26,536 nt of DNA from a virus. Under the pieces are notes generated by a model. That model had not been told where the DNA came from. It saw nothing but the letters and a program-made list of their open reading frames with translations, and did not search any database. Of this stretch, positions 7,190-14,724 are shown one piece after another. The stretch lies in the IMG/VR virus record IMGVR_UViG_3300048011_000240, positions 1 to 26,536 of that record; one strand, written 5' to 3'. The position numbers were made by a program, and so were the translations under genes. Position 1 is the first letter of the stretch. The number at the start of each line of letters is the position of its first letter.

Positions 7190-7822
7190 ATGTTAGGCTT
7201 TTCCCCATTAGCAACAACTGCGCTAGGCTCACCAACAGCTAACGAAGCGCACACAATGCAAGTCACAAGCGGTACGTTTACGCTTTCTATGCAAGGTGCA
7301 GGACAATTAATAACTGACATTTATCCAAGCGGAACATTCACGCTAAGTGGTCAATCTGTCGGATTAAGTGCAGGGCGTCCGTCTACATTTACAACAGGTT
7401 CTTTTACTTTAAGTGGTCAAAATATAGACTTCGACCAAAACTTTGGCTTAATTATAGATAGCGTTTATAACAGCGCGACATTTACCTATGCAGGGCAAAA
7501 TATAGTTTTTGATACTGGTTTCGGTATGGTGCTTGCTAGCGGTTCTTTTACTTCTAGTGGTCAAAGTGTAGATTTTACAAAACAAATGAACATAGGGGCT
7601 GACACAGGTGCTTTTACCCTAACAGGGCAAGACGCACTAAAAGGAATAAGTGATGTAGTTAGCCAAGGGGTGTTCACTTACACAGGCCAAGCCGTAGACA
7701 TGACTGTTCAACGCTATTTTGGTGCAGAAACAGCAAGTTTTACATATAGTTTTAATGAATTTAAAATTAGAGGTTGGCTAACGCCTAATGTTCCCGCTGA
7801 AATATGGACGGATGTAGCCTAA
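7190..7822 (+). CDS. repeat protein with G(T/S)FTLSGQ units, probable fibre component
   Basis: A 210-residue protein. After an N-terminal MLGFSPLATTALGSPT segment, it is built of about eight beta-strand-like units of some 20-28 residues, each centred on a variant of (S/T)G(T/S)FTLSGQ: SGTFTLSMQ, SGTFTLSGQ, TGSFTLSGQ, SATFTYAGQ, SGSFTSSGQ, TGAFTLTGQ, QGVFTYTGQ and a decayed TASFTYSFN. The C-terminus (KIRGWLTPNVPAEIWTDVA) is unique. Regular short beta repeats of this kind suit a fibrous shaft or stacked beta-solenoid. It has no chaperone or enzyme motif. It sits in the fibre cassette directly after the 6782-7189 gene with no gap. Confidence 0.8.
   Translation: MLGFSPLATTALGSPTANEAHTMQVTSGTFTLSMQGAGQLITDIYPSGTFTLSGQSVGLSAGRPSTFTTGSFTLSGQNIDFDQNFGLIIDSVYNSATFTYAGQNIVFDTGFGMVLASGSFTSSGQSVDFTKQMNIGADTGAFTLTGQDALKGISDVVSQGVFTYTGQAVDMTVQRYFGAETASFTYSFNEFKIRGWLTPNVPAEIWTDVA
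7262..7770 (+). repeat. tandem coding repeat, eight FTLSGQ-like units
   Basis: Each unit encodes a strand like GTFTLSGQ followed by a variable spacer. Units 2, 3, 5 and 6 are closest to consensus and the last is degenerate. DNA sequences of the units differ in synonymous positions, so this is an old protein-level repeat and not a recent DNA duplication. Confidence 0.75.
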
Positions 7823-7853
7823 CATGATATGCTCTAAGAAATAGGAGAAAAAA

Positions 7854-8705
7854 ATGGCAATTAGTATTTCAAAACCGACTATTGGAGGTAGTGAGGGAAC
7901 ATGGGGGCAAACAATCAATGATGCGCTTGATGTAATTGTCAATGCCGCTAATGGTACGACAGGCACGATTGCGCCAAATTTAACAACAATAACAATAAAC
8001 GGTGTTTCTAGTAGCGTAACAGCCCCTAAATTAGATTTATTAAACAGTTTAAGCACTTCTGGAACTGTTATGCAAAGTTTTGTTTTAGAAGATGGTGATG
8101 GAACAGAAGTAACTATTACCGAAGGTAAAGAAGTTAAGTTTGTAGAAGGTCACGGTATAGACATTAACTGGACTGACACTTCAACAGGTTCAGACGCAGA
8201 CCCTTACGATTTAGAGTTTTCGCTTAAAACCGATATGCGAATAAACAGTAATACAGATGTTTATACTGGCAATTCTAACGACTACATTCATTATGATACT
8301 GATGTAGGTATGCGTTTTTATACCAACCAAGCTGAAGATATGCGGCTGACAGACGGTGGAGACTTGCACGTTGATGGAAATATTATTGGTTATTCTTCAA
8401 CAATTTCTGACCAAAGGTTAAAGGGCAACATTAATAAAATAGACAACGCATTAGATAAACTCATGCAAATTAATGGTTACACATTTACTTATAATCACGA
8501 TGGAAAGCAAAGCGCAGGGGTGATAGCGCAAGAAGTTGAAAACATTATGCCAAGCGCAGTTCAAAGCACTAATTTAGTTTTTAACGAAGATAATAATGTT
8601 GAGTTTAAAACAGTGCAATATGACCAACTTCATGGCTTGTTAATCGAAGCAATAAAAGAGTTAAAAGCTGAATTAGAGGAACTTAAAAATGCCTCTGCCA
8701 AGTAG
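7854..8705 (+). CDS. second tail fibre with C-terminal S74 self-cleaving chaperone
   Basis: A 283-residue protein starting AISISKPTIGGSEGTWGQTINDALDVI, a frequent opening of phage fibre proteins, followed by Thr/Asp-rich beta regions. The C-terminal ~99 residues are a family S74 chaperone: SSTISDQRLKGNI with Ser185/Lys190 as the catalytic pair, QSAGVIAQEVENIMPSAV, and a terminal coiled coil ([20 protein letters not shown]). Cleavage before Ser185 would leave a short mature fibre. TAGGAG lies upstream of the ATG. It shares the chaperone type and a 27-base near-identical block with the fibre at 4584-5795, so the two are paralogues at least in this domain. Its end overlaps the next gene by 17 bases. 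Confidence 0.88.
   Translation: MAISISKPTIGGSEGTWGQTINDALDVIVNAANGTTGTIAPNLTTITINGVSSSVTAPKLDLLNSLSTSGTVMQSFVLEDGDGTEVTITEGKEVKFVEGHGIDINWTDTSTGSDADPYDLEFSLKTDMRINSNTDVYTGNSNDYIHYDTDVGMRFYTNQAEDMRLTDGGDLHVDGNIIGYSSTISDQRLKGNINKIDNALDKLMQINGYTFTYNHDGKQSAGVIAQEVENIMPSAVQSTNLVFNEDNNVEFKTVQYDQLHGLLIEAIKELKAELEELKNASAK
8633..8659 (+). repeat. near-identical 27-base segment, copy 2 (fibre chaperone end)
   Basis: Partner of 5723-5749 with one mismatch. It lies in the coiled-coil end of the second S74 chaperone. Confidence 0.8.
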
Positions 8706-9504
8706 TGGCCAGATAACAATAAACCAAATTCACGTTGAAGCGGGTGGTGGAAGCGGCTCACAAGCCGCAATAAACGATGCTGATATTCGTGACATGATTG
8801 GCAAAGGGTCAAACGCAGAAAACAGATTTAATGACTACTATGGTGTTTCTGCCGCTTCCCCTGTCGCGACTTACAAAGGCCGCACACTCACAACTGGCAA
8901 TGGCTTCCCAACTGGTAACGTTACTTTAAGTTCTGGCTCAAAGTTAGTTGTTGTTACCTGTCAGCTTGCAGGGGGTGGGAATACCTATGTAAATGTAGGT
9001 GGTGTTAGCGCAACGCTTGCCGCAAAAATGGATACAGCGCCTACTGGTGGCGTTTGGGGCGCAGGGCTTACATCAGCAGTTTATTATTTAGTAACTTCTG
9101 CCTCTGGTTCTACGCAAATTACTGGTAACGGTGGCAGTGGTAGGTCAATGACCCATGTTTGGGAAATAACAGGTTATAATAGTTCTACACCTACAGCTAC
9201 CGCAACGGCTCAAAATACTGATAATACAAGTTTTTCAAAAACCATTTCGCTTTCAACACAATACAACGGAGTGACTATTGGTTCTGGAATAACTGAGGAT
9301 ACTAATCCTGCGGGGTCGGTAACTGTTAGCAATTCAGACCAAATAGTACAACAAGATTTAGAAAGTGCCACTAATCATTTTTGTTGGAAAGATGAAGGTA
9401 CATCGACAGGAACGACGAGTTATTTATGTGACCAAAATAGCCCTGCAAGCAATGTTGTTTCGGGGTCAGCAATCATGCAATTATCTGCCGCACATTGGAA
9501 ATAA
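8689..9504 (+). CDS. tail fibre / adhesin-like protein
   Basis: A 271-residue protein. The N-terminal ~55 residues (LPSSGQITINQIHVEAGGGSG, then INDADIRDMIG and FNDYYG) form a module typical of marine phage fibres and related to the start of the glycine-rich adhesin at 5798 (shared SSG-I--I--E-GG and a closing YYG/FYG). The rest is Ser/Thr/Gly-rich and beta-like (VATYKGRTLTTGNG, SKLVVVTCQLAGGG, VWEITGYNSSTPTATATAQN), ending AIMQLSAAHWK. It looks like a compact beta-sandwich, perhaps a carbohydrate-binding head; that is inference. GAGGAA stands before the ATG inside the end of the previous fibre gene, so the two are coupled. Confidence 0.78.
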   Translation: MPLPSSGQITINQIHVEAGGGSGSQAAINDADIRDMIGKGSNAENRFNDYYGVSAASPVATYKGRTLTTGNGFPTGNVTLSSGSKLVVVTCQLAGGGNTYVNVGGVSATLAAKMDTAPTGGVWGAGLTSAVYYLVTSASGSTQITGNGGSGRSMTHVWEITGYNSSTPTATATAQNTDNTSFSKTISLSTQYNGVTIGSGITEDTNPAGSVTVSNSDQIVQQDLESATNHFCWKDEGTSTGTTSYLCDQNSPASNVVSGSAIMQLSAAHWK

Positions 9505-9505
9505 T

Positions 9506-11332
9506 ATGCCTTTAGTACCACTAGATTTAAAAGCAGGGTTTTATAAAAACGGAACGGAGCTTGATGCTATTAACAGGTGGCATGACGGAAGTTTAGTCAG
9601 GTGGCGAGATGGCTCGTTACGGCCTATAGGCGGGTGGCAAAATTTTAAAAAAGGCTTTTGTGCAAATCCAATTAGAGGCGCACACGCTTGGGAAAGCAAT
9701 AACGGTACTGCATATTTTGCGGCGGGTAGTTATAACGAACTGACAGCAATGACAGGCTCAGGCATAACATACGATATAACGCCAACATCAATGTCTACTG
9801 GAAGGGAAGATGCAGGGTTAAATTTAGGTTTTGGCGGTGGATTTTATGGAACTGGGTACTTTGGAACGCAACGCCCTGCGACTGGTACATATTCTGAGGC
9901 AACAAGTTGGTCACTTGATAATTTTGGTCAATATTTAGTTGGTGTGCATTACGACACTGGAACGCTTGTAGAATGGCAATTAGGGTCTAGTGCCGTTGCC
10001 GCTCCTGTTGCAAATGCGCCAACTAATAATTTAGGTTTAGTTGTAACAGAAGAACGATTTATATTCTTGCTCGGTGCAGGCAGTAACCCAAGAAAAGTCC
10101 AATGGTGTGACAAGGAAGCAAATACTGTTTGGACGGCGGCGGCAACAAACGAAGCGGGTGACTTTACCTTGCAGACAACTGGTCAAATTATGCAGGGATT
10201 AAAAACCAGAGGGCAAACATTAATTATAACAGATAGCGATGCGTTTTCTGCAAAATATCTTGGACCTCCTTATGTCTATGGCTTCGATAGGGTTGGAACT
10301 TCTTGCGGGGCTGTTTCGCGTATGTCGGCAGTAGATACTGACCAAGGTGCTTTCTGGATGGGGCAAAAAGGTTTTTTTGGCTTCGATGGCAACTCTGTTA
10401 AAGAAATATCATGTGAAGTTCACGACTATGTTTTTGATGATATAAACGTCAACCAACAATCAAAAATTTGGGCTTGGAGCAACACAGAATTTAGTGAGGT
10501 GTGGTGGTTTTACCCATCAGCAAATAGTTTAGAAATAAATCGTTATGTTGCAGTAGATTTAGCTGAAAACCATTGGTTAATAGGTAATTTGTCAAGAACT
10601 GGTGGAGTTTCTAGGGGTGTTTTTAGAACGCCAATTATGAGTGGAGAAAATGCTGAAAGTTTTACTTATAATGTAACGGTGGCTAACTCTGGCGGTAATA
10701 AATATTTTATATCGGAACATTCTGGAGCCGCCCCAACACTTACATTTATAAAAGGAAACACTTATAGGCTAGACCAATCAGACGCTACTAATATCGGTCA
10801 TTTATTGCAGTTTTCTACAACTTCTAATGGGACACATGGCGGCGGGTCAGCGTATAGCACAAATGTAGTCACCACAGGTTCGGCGGGTAATGCAGGGGCA
10901 TACACAGAAATAACAGTTACAGATAGCACACCTACAACGCTTTATTATTATTGTACCGCTCATAGTGGAATGGGAGGAACAATAAACGTTATAGAGCCTG
11001 TTGCAGTTTTTAACCACGAACAAGGTCTAAATTATGATAATGGTGCTATTTTTTGCGAAACTGGACCAATTTCTATAGGCAACGGCGATGCTATTGCAAA
11101 AGTAACTGATGTTATACCTGACGAAAAAACACAAGGTGACGTTAATTTAAAATTTAAAACTAAGTTTTATCCTAACGATACCGAAACAACACATGGAACT
11201 TTTAACCCAAGTAACCCGACTTCTGTGCGTTTTACTGGCAGACAAATGAAAATGCGAGTTGAGGGAGACCAACCTACAGCGTGGCGAGTAGGAACAATGA
11301 AGCTAGAAACTAAATCGGGGGGCAGACGCTAA
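9506..11332 (+). CDS. nozzle-like tail protein with inserted cupredoxin-like domain
   Basis: A 608-residue protein. The start at 9506 (MPLVPLDLKAGFYKNGTELDAINRW) is preferred: an earlier in-frame ATG at 9365 would overlap the fibre gene by 140 bases and add an unrelated sequence. RWHDGSLVRWRDGSLRPIGGWQ and the C-terminal RFTGRQMKMRVEGDQPTAWRVGTMKLETKSGGRR are hallmarks of the P22 gp10/SU10-type nozzle or stabilisation proteins that continue the channel below the adaptor. Between residues ~380 and 500, just before the FNHEQGLNYDNG strand, lies an extra domain with FIKGNTYRLDQSD, GHLLQFST and YYYCTAHSGMGG. It resembles a type-1 copper fold with possible ligands His432, Cys483, His486 and Met489. 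The stop overlaps the next ATG by one base. Confidence 0.83.
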   Translation: MPLVPLDLKAGFYKNGTELDAINRWHDGSLVRWRDGSLRPIGGWQNFKKGFCANPIRGAHAWESNNGTAYFAAGSYNELTAMTGSGITYDITPTSMSTGREDAGLNLGFGGGFYGTGYFGTQRPATGTYSEATSWSLDNFGQYLVGVHYDTGTLVEWQLGSSAVAAPVANAPTNNLGLVVTEERFIFLLGAGSNPRKVQWCDKEANTVWTAAATNEAGDFTLQTTGQIMQGLKTRGQTLIITDSDAFSAKYLGPPYVYGFDRVGTSCGAVSRMSAVDTDQGAFWMGQKGFFGFDGNSVKEISCEVHDYVFDDINVNQQSKIWAWSNTEFSEVWWFYPSANSLEINRYVAVDLAENHWLIGNLSRTGGVSRGVFRTPIMSGENAESFTYNVTVANSGGNKYFISEHSGAAPTLTFIKGNTYRLDQSDATNIGHLLQFSTTSNGTHGGGSAYSTNVVTTGSAGNAGAYTEITVTDSTPTTLYYYCTAHSGMGGTINVIEPVAVFNHEQGLNYDNGAIFCETGPISIGNGDAIAKVTDVIPDEKTQGDVNLKFKTKFYPNDTETTHGTFNPSNPTSVRFTGRQMKMRVEGDQPTAWRVGTMKLETKSGGRR

Positions 11333-11679
11333 TGCCAGTTACACCGCCAGTTATCGGGACAGATATTCGCCAGTGGGGTAGAGAATTAAATTTATTTCTT
11401 AGCAGAAATTTAGGTAAACTTTTTTTTAAATCTTCGGGAGATGTGCCTGCCGATAATGGTATTTTTTTATGGGACGATGAAAAAAATTACCCTGTTGTTT
11501 CTTCAGATGGTGCATTTAGGCAAGTTGCAATGAAACAAGCAACGCCTAGTTCTAGTGTTGGGGCGGCAGGCGATGTATCAGGCATGATAGCTTGGGATGG
11601 TAATTATATTTATGTTTGTACGGCCTCACATGATGGCAGTACAGCTATTTGGAAACGTGTTTCTCTCAGTTCTTACTAG
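11332..11679 (+). CDS. small tail-associated protein
   Basis: A 115-residue protein starting MPVTPPVIGTDIRQWGRELNLFLSR, with a C-terminal GDVSGMIAWDGNYIYVCTASHDGSTAIWKRVSLSSY. That C-terminal block recurs at the end of many marine phage fibre and tail proteins as a small beta domain. No enzyme motif is seen. It overlaps the nozzle gene by one base (TAATG), so it is probably made with it, and it is the last gene of the tail block before a short gap. It may decorate the nozzle or anchor fibres; this is inferred from position only. Confidence 0.75.
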   Translation: MPVTPPVIGTDIRQWGRELNLFLSRNLGKLFFKSSGDVPADNGIFLWDDEKNYPVVSSDGAFRQVAMKQATPSSSVGAAGDVSGMIAWDGNYIYVCTASHDGSTAIWKRVSLSSY

Positions 11680-11701
11680 GGGTGTAATTAAATTTAAAAT
11701 G

Positions 11702-11710
11702 TGGTATAGA
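11702..11710 (+). promoter_or_regulatory. possible extended -10 promoter element
   Basis: In the 53-base gap after the small tail protein, TGGTATAGA matches an extended -10 (TG-n-TATAGA). The sequence 17 bases upstream (GTGTAA) is a poor -35. It would drive the ejection-protein, portal and capsid genes. This is weak evidence in AT-rich DNA. Confidence 0.3.
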
Positions 11711-11732
11711 ATAGATAGATTGGAGTAGAGTG

Positions 11733-12500
11733 ATGGGTGTTATGGACTTTTTATTGGGAAAACCCGCAAGCACTGAAAGTGACCCGCGAACAAAAGCGGC
11801 TAGGGATTTTATCCTTGACGAACTTATGAGAATATACGGCCAAGGTCCAATAAACGTTCCAAAGTATATTGCAGAAGTACCAGAGCAAAGATACAGCGGA
11901 ACTAACAGTTTGTTATCTGCACTAGGTCTAGATACTGTTGCCCCCCCCCAAATGGATACAGTAAACATCGGCGGTATTAACGCTTATTCTAGTGAGCCAT
12001 ATCAGGAACAAATAGAAGCTGACTTTGCTGAAAAATACCCATCACTTTACGACCAATTAACAAATAGACCAGACCCATCAATGACTTCTTCTTTTCAACC
12101 AGTATCAGGTGGTGGTGGTGGCGGTGGTGGTTCTGACCCTTATCACGGTGGCGACAGCGTTACTGATTTCTTAGACCCAAATGGAAGATTTGGTTTGGCC
12201 GAACATATGGCTAGGCAAAAAAGAAATTATGCTGATGGCGTAACTCCAAACCCTAGTTTTGGTTATGGTCAAGATGATAAAGGCGGTGTTGTTGCTATTG
12301 GTTATAAAGGTGGACAAGTTGACCCTGCATTAGCTTCTGCCGCAGGGTATACAACTATAAAAGATAAAAATCCTTTTGATATGTCTTTTGGTGACCATAT
12401 GAGCCAAATAGGAAGTGACGTTGGCACAATGGCAAGTAAAGTAGCAAACGATATTAAGAAAACTTCGCTAATTGGGAAAATATTTGGAGGCGGAAAATGA
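11733..12500 (+). CDS. hypothetical virion protein, probable ejection-block component
   Basis: A 255-residue protein I do not recognise. A GTG three bases earlier is in frame, but ATG 11733 has better spacing to the GGAG at 11722-11725. Features: MGVMDFLLGKPASTESDPRTKAARDFILDEL at the start, a proline-rich middle, a glycine run (SGGGGGGGGSD) and a C-terminal part with FDMSFGDHMSQIGSDVGTMASKVANDIKK ending KIFGGGK. That ending is helical and amphipathic, as in proteins that insert in or cross membranes during ejection. The coding sequence contains a run of nine C bases at 11941-11949. It overlaps the next gene by four bases (ATGA). Confidence 0.72.
   Translation: MGVMDFLLGKPASTESDPRTKAARDFILDELMRIYGQGPINVPKYIAEVPEQRYSGTNSLLSALGLDTVAPPQMDTVNIGGINAYSSEPYQEQIEADFAEKYPSLYDQLTNRPDPSMTSSFQPVSGGGGGGGGSDPYHGGDSVTDFLDPNGRFGLAEHMARQKRNYADGVTPNPSFGYGQDDKGGVVAIGYKGGQVDPALASAAGYTTIKDKNPFDMSFGDHMSQIGSDVGTMASKVANDIKKTSLIGKIFGGGK
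11941..11949 (+). repeat. C9 homopolymer inside a coding region
   Basis: Nine consecutive C bases encode part of A-P-P-Q in the gene at 11733-12500. The frame is intact as written. Such a run is unusual in this AT-rich sequence and is prone to slippage or sequencing error. Confidence 0.85.
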
Positions 12501-13252
12501 TAGGCGATAATATAAACGGTGTTTTCGTACAGCCAAGACCTTATGACGTACAGCCAACTCAAACAAATAATTCAAGCCAAAACAATGCAATGTCTGCACC
12601 AATTAATCCTAATGTTTTTCAGCAAACTACAAATGCACAACAAGTGGCGGGAAATGTTTATGACCAAATGGCAACGCAGGGAATAAACCCCAACGCTTAC
12701 CAACAGTATATGAACCCTTATGTTGATGATGTAATAAATAGAACTCAACAAGACATTGAACGTCAAAGGCAAATGGCCGTTAATCAAAACTCTGCAAATG
12801 CAATGGGGCAAAATGCGTATGGTGGTTCTAGGTCAGCATTAGTTGATAGTTTAACCAACGCAGAATACGATAGAAACAGCCAAAATATGGCGGCGCAACA
12901 ACGATTAGCGGGTTTTAATGCGGCGCAAAATATGGCGCAAAGAGATATGAACACAAGGCAATCAGGCGCGTCAGGGCTTACTGGTCTAAGCAATCAGATG
13001 TTTGGTCAAGGACAGTATGGCTTGCAACAACAACAACGGGCGGCAGAATTAGCGCAACGCCAACAACAAATGATGCTTGATGCGGCGCGACAACAAACAC
13101 TAGCTAATTTAGGATACCCACGCGAAAATTTAAGTTATTACAATAGTATTTTTGGCGGGTTGCCACAATTTGACATAAATGTACCTGAGAGACCAGGATT
13201 ATTTGACTTTCTAACTGCGGCAGGCAGTTTGCCGCCGATTCCTGGTTTTTAA
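12497..13252 (+). CDS. internal virion / DNA-ejection-like protein (Gln/Asn-rich)
   Basis: A 251-residue protein very rich in Gln, Asn and Ala. The core QYMNPYVDDVINRTQQDIERQRQMAVNQNSANAMGQNAYGGSRSALVDSLTNAEYDRN follows a pattern common in podovirus proteins encoded beside ejection genes (NPY---V-----D-ER---------A---GA-GGSR). It is followed by a long helical Gln/Ala region and the segment PRENLSYYNSIFGGLPQFDINVP. It lacks a signal peptide or enzyme motif. I infer an internal core protein that leaves the head with the DNA. It overlaps the previous gene by four bases and abuts the lysozyme-domain gene. Confidence 0.75.
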   Translation: MIGDNINGVFVQPRPYDVQPTQTNNSSQNNAMSAPINPNVFQQTTNAQQVAGNVYDQMATQGINPNAYQQYMNPYVDDVINRTQQDIERQRQMAVNQNSANAMGQNAYGGSRSALVDSLTNAEYDRNSQNMAAQQRLAGFNAAQNMAQRDMNTRQSGASGLTGLSNQMFGQGQYGLQQQQRAAELAQRQQQMMLDAARQQTLANLGYPRENLSYYNSIFGGLPQFDINVPERPGLFDFLTAAGSLPPIPGF

Positions 13253-14713
13253 ATGATAACATGGCCAGAAGTACAGCAAGGCATATTTGATGGTGAAAGC
13301 AAAGGTGACTATAACGCTTTATTTAATTACCAAAACAAGCCAGAGGGGATTTTTAGCAATACCCAACTGACAGATATGACTGTCGATGAAGCACTTTTAT
13401 TTGCTGACCCAAAAGGAGATTACGCTAGGTATGTTGCAAGTTTAAATAACGGCCAAATCGCAACCCCAATGGGTGCATATCAAATAGTAGGCACAACTCT
13501 AAGGGATGCAAAAAATAATTTAAATTTAAAAGGTGATGAAAAACTAACGCCAAGTTTGCAAGATAAAATTGGAAAGTGGATTTATGAAACGCAAGGAACA
13601 AAGGCATGGGCAGGCTATAAGGGTCCAAAAGGAGGCAAACAAATGAACCAACCACTAAACGCATTACAAATGCAACAACAACAGCGACAGGGTGGTGGTT
13701 TGATGGGGTTTCTTCGTGACCCTAGAACACGCCAAGCTTTTTCTAGTTTAAGCCGAACGGACACAGGCGCAAGGCTTAACAAATTAGCACAAGCCGATGA
13801 AGCGCGACAAATTAAAACAGACGATGCAAATGCAACGGCTCGTTGGTTAGATACACAGCCTGATGGCAAAAAATATGCTGAAGCTATTAGAATGGGCATG
13901 AATGCAAAAGAGGTGCTAGAACAGTACAAACGCGACAAAGGCATGGGTACTTCAAGCAATGTGCAATCTTCAACGCCATTATTTGGTGGTGGCGCAATTA
14001 TAATTGATAGGGCGGGAAATGTTATTGTAAGGGACACCAATAACAAAATTTTAAAAGGGCAAGAAGCTCAAGACTACATAAATGCGGCAGATGAAAAGAA
14101 ACTAAAATTTGACCAAGATACTGCGGCGGGTAAAAAATTGGGTGCTATTACGGCTGAAAAAGCGGGTAAAATTTTCGATGAAATTAAAGTTGTAAACGAC
14201 TCTATTACGAATATTGATACTGCTCTTGGAGCATTACAAGATGGGGCTCTCTCAGGATTTTTTGAAAATTATCTTCCAAACATCACTAAAGCTTCAGCCG
14301 ACTTAAAAACAGCAATGAATGCAATGGGTTTAACAACTATTTCCGCCGCAACATTTGGCGCACTATCTGAAGCTGAAATGAAATTTGCTATAGCAACATC
14401 TGCGCCGCCAGATTTATCCCCCGAACCACTTAAAGAATGGTTGCTTAAAAAACGAAGAACACAATTAGCCTCAAGAGATGCACTAGAACAAGCGGCAATC
14501 TATCTTTCATCATCTGGAAATACTATAGAAGGCTATCTAAAACAGCAAATTACAAATCGTGAACAAGCTAATGCGGATAACCCTTACATGACAAAAAGTT
14601 TAGAAGATTTGTTAAAAATAGCGCAAGATTTTAGAGACGAAACAGTTACTTTGACACAAACACAACAAGCGCAATTACTACAAGCCATAAAAGCAAAACG
14701 GTCGCCAGACTAA
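13253..14713 (+). CDS. virion-associated lysozyme-fold (transglycosylase-like) ejection protein
   Basis: A 486-residue protein. Residues ~5-125 form a lysozyme-like domain: GIFDGESKGDYNALFNYQN with Glu15 as the probable catalytic acid, ATPMGAYQIVGTTLRDA (G74-A-Y-Q77, the usual G-x-Y-Q substrate-binding motif), and TPSLQDKIGKWIYETQGTKAWAGY. The rest is a long helical, Ala/Lys/Gln-rich region with no clear motif (for example AGKIFDEIKVVNDSITNIDTALGALQDG). The enzyme would cut peptidoglycan locally during genome entry, in contrast with the lysis endolysin at 23919. Its position amid ejection proteins supports this. It starts directly after the preceding stop codon with no obvious ribosome site of its own. 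Confidence 0.82.
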   Translation: MITWPEVQQGIFDGESKGDYNALFNYQNKPEGIFSNTQLTDMTVDEALLFADPKGDYARYVASLNNGQIATPMGAYQIVGTTLRDAKNNLNLKGDEKLTPSLQDKIGKWIYETQGTKAWAGYKGPKGGKQMNQPLNALQMQQQQRQGGGLMGFLRDPRTRQAFSSLSRTDTGARLNKLAQADEARQIKTDDANATARWLDTQPDGKKYAEAIRMGMNAKEVLEQYKRDKGMGTSSNVQSSTPLFGGGAIIIDRAGNVIVRDTNNKILKGQEAQDYINAADEKKLKFDQDTAAGKKLGAITAEKAGKIFDEIKVVNDSITNIDTALGALQDGALSGFFENYLPNITKASADLKTAMNAMGLTTISAATFGALSEAEMKFAIATSAPPDLSPEPLKEWLLKKRRTQLASRDALEQAAIYLSSSGNTIEGYLKQQITNREQANADNPYMTKSLEDLLKIAQDFRDETVTLTQTQQAQLLQAIKAKRSPD

Positions 14714-14724
14714 GGAAAAATAAA

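Noticed and set aside
9365-9505. Upstream ATG for the nozzle gene
   Set aside because: It would overlap the fibre gene by 140 bases and add a sequence unlike nozzle proteins; the ATG at 9506 gives the normal family start.
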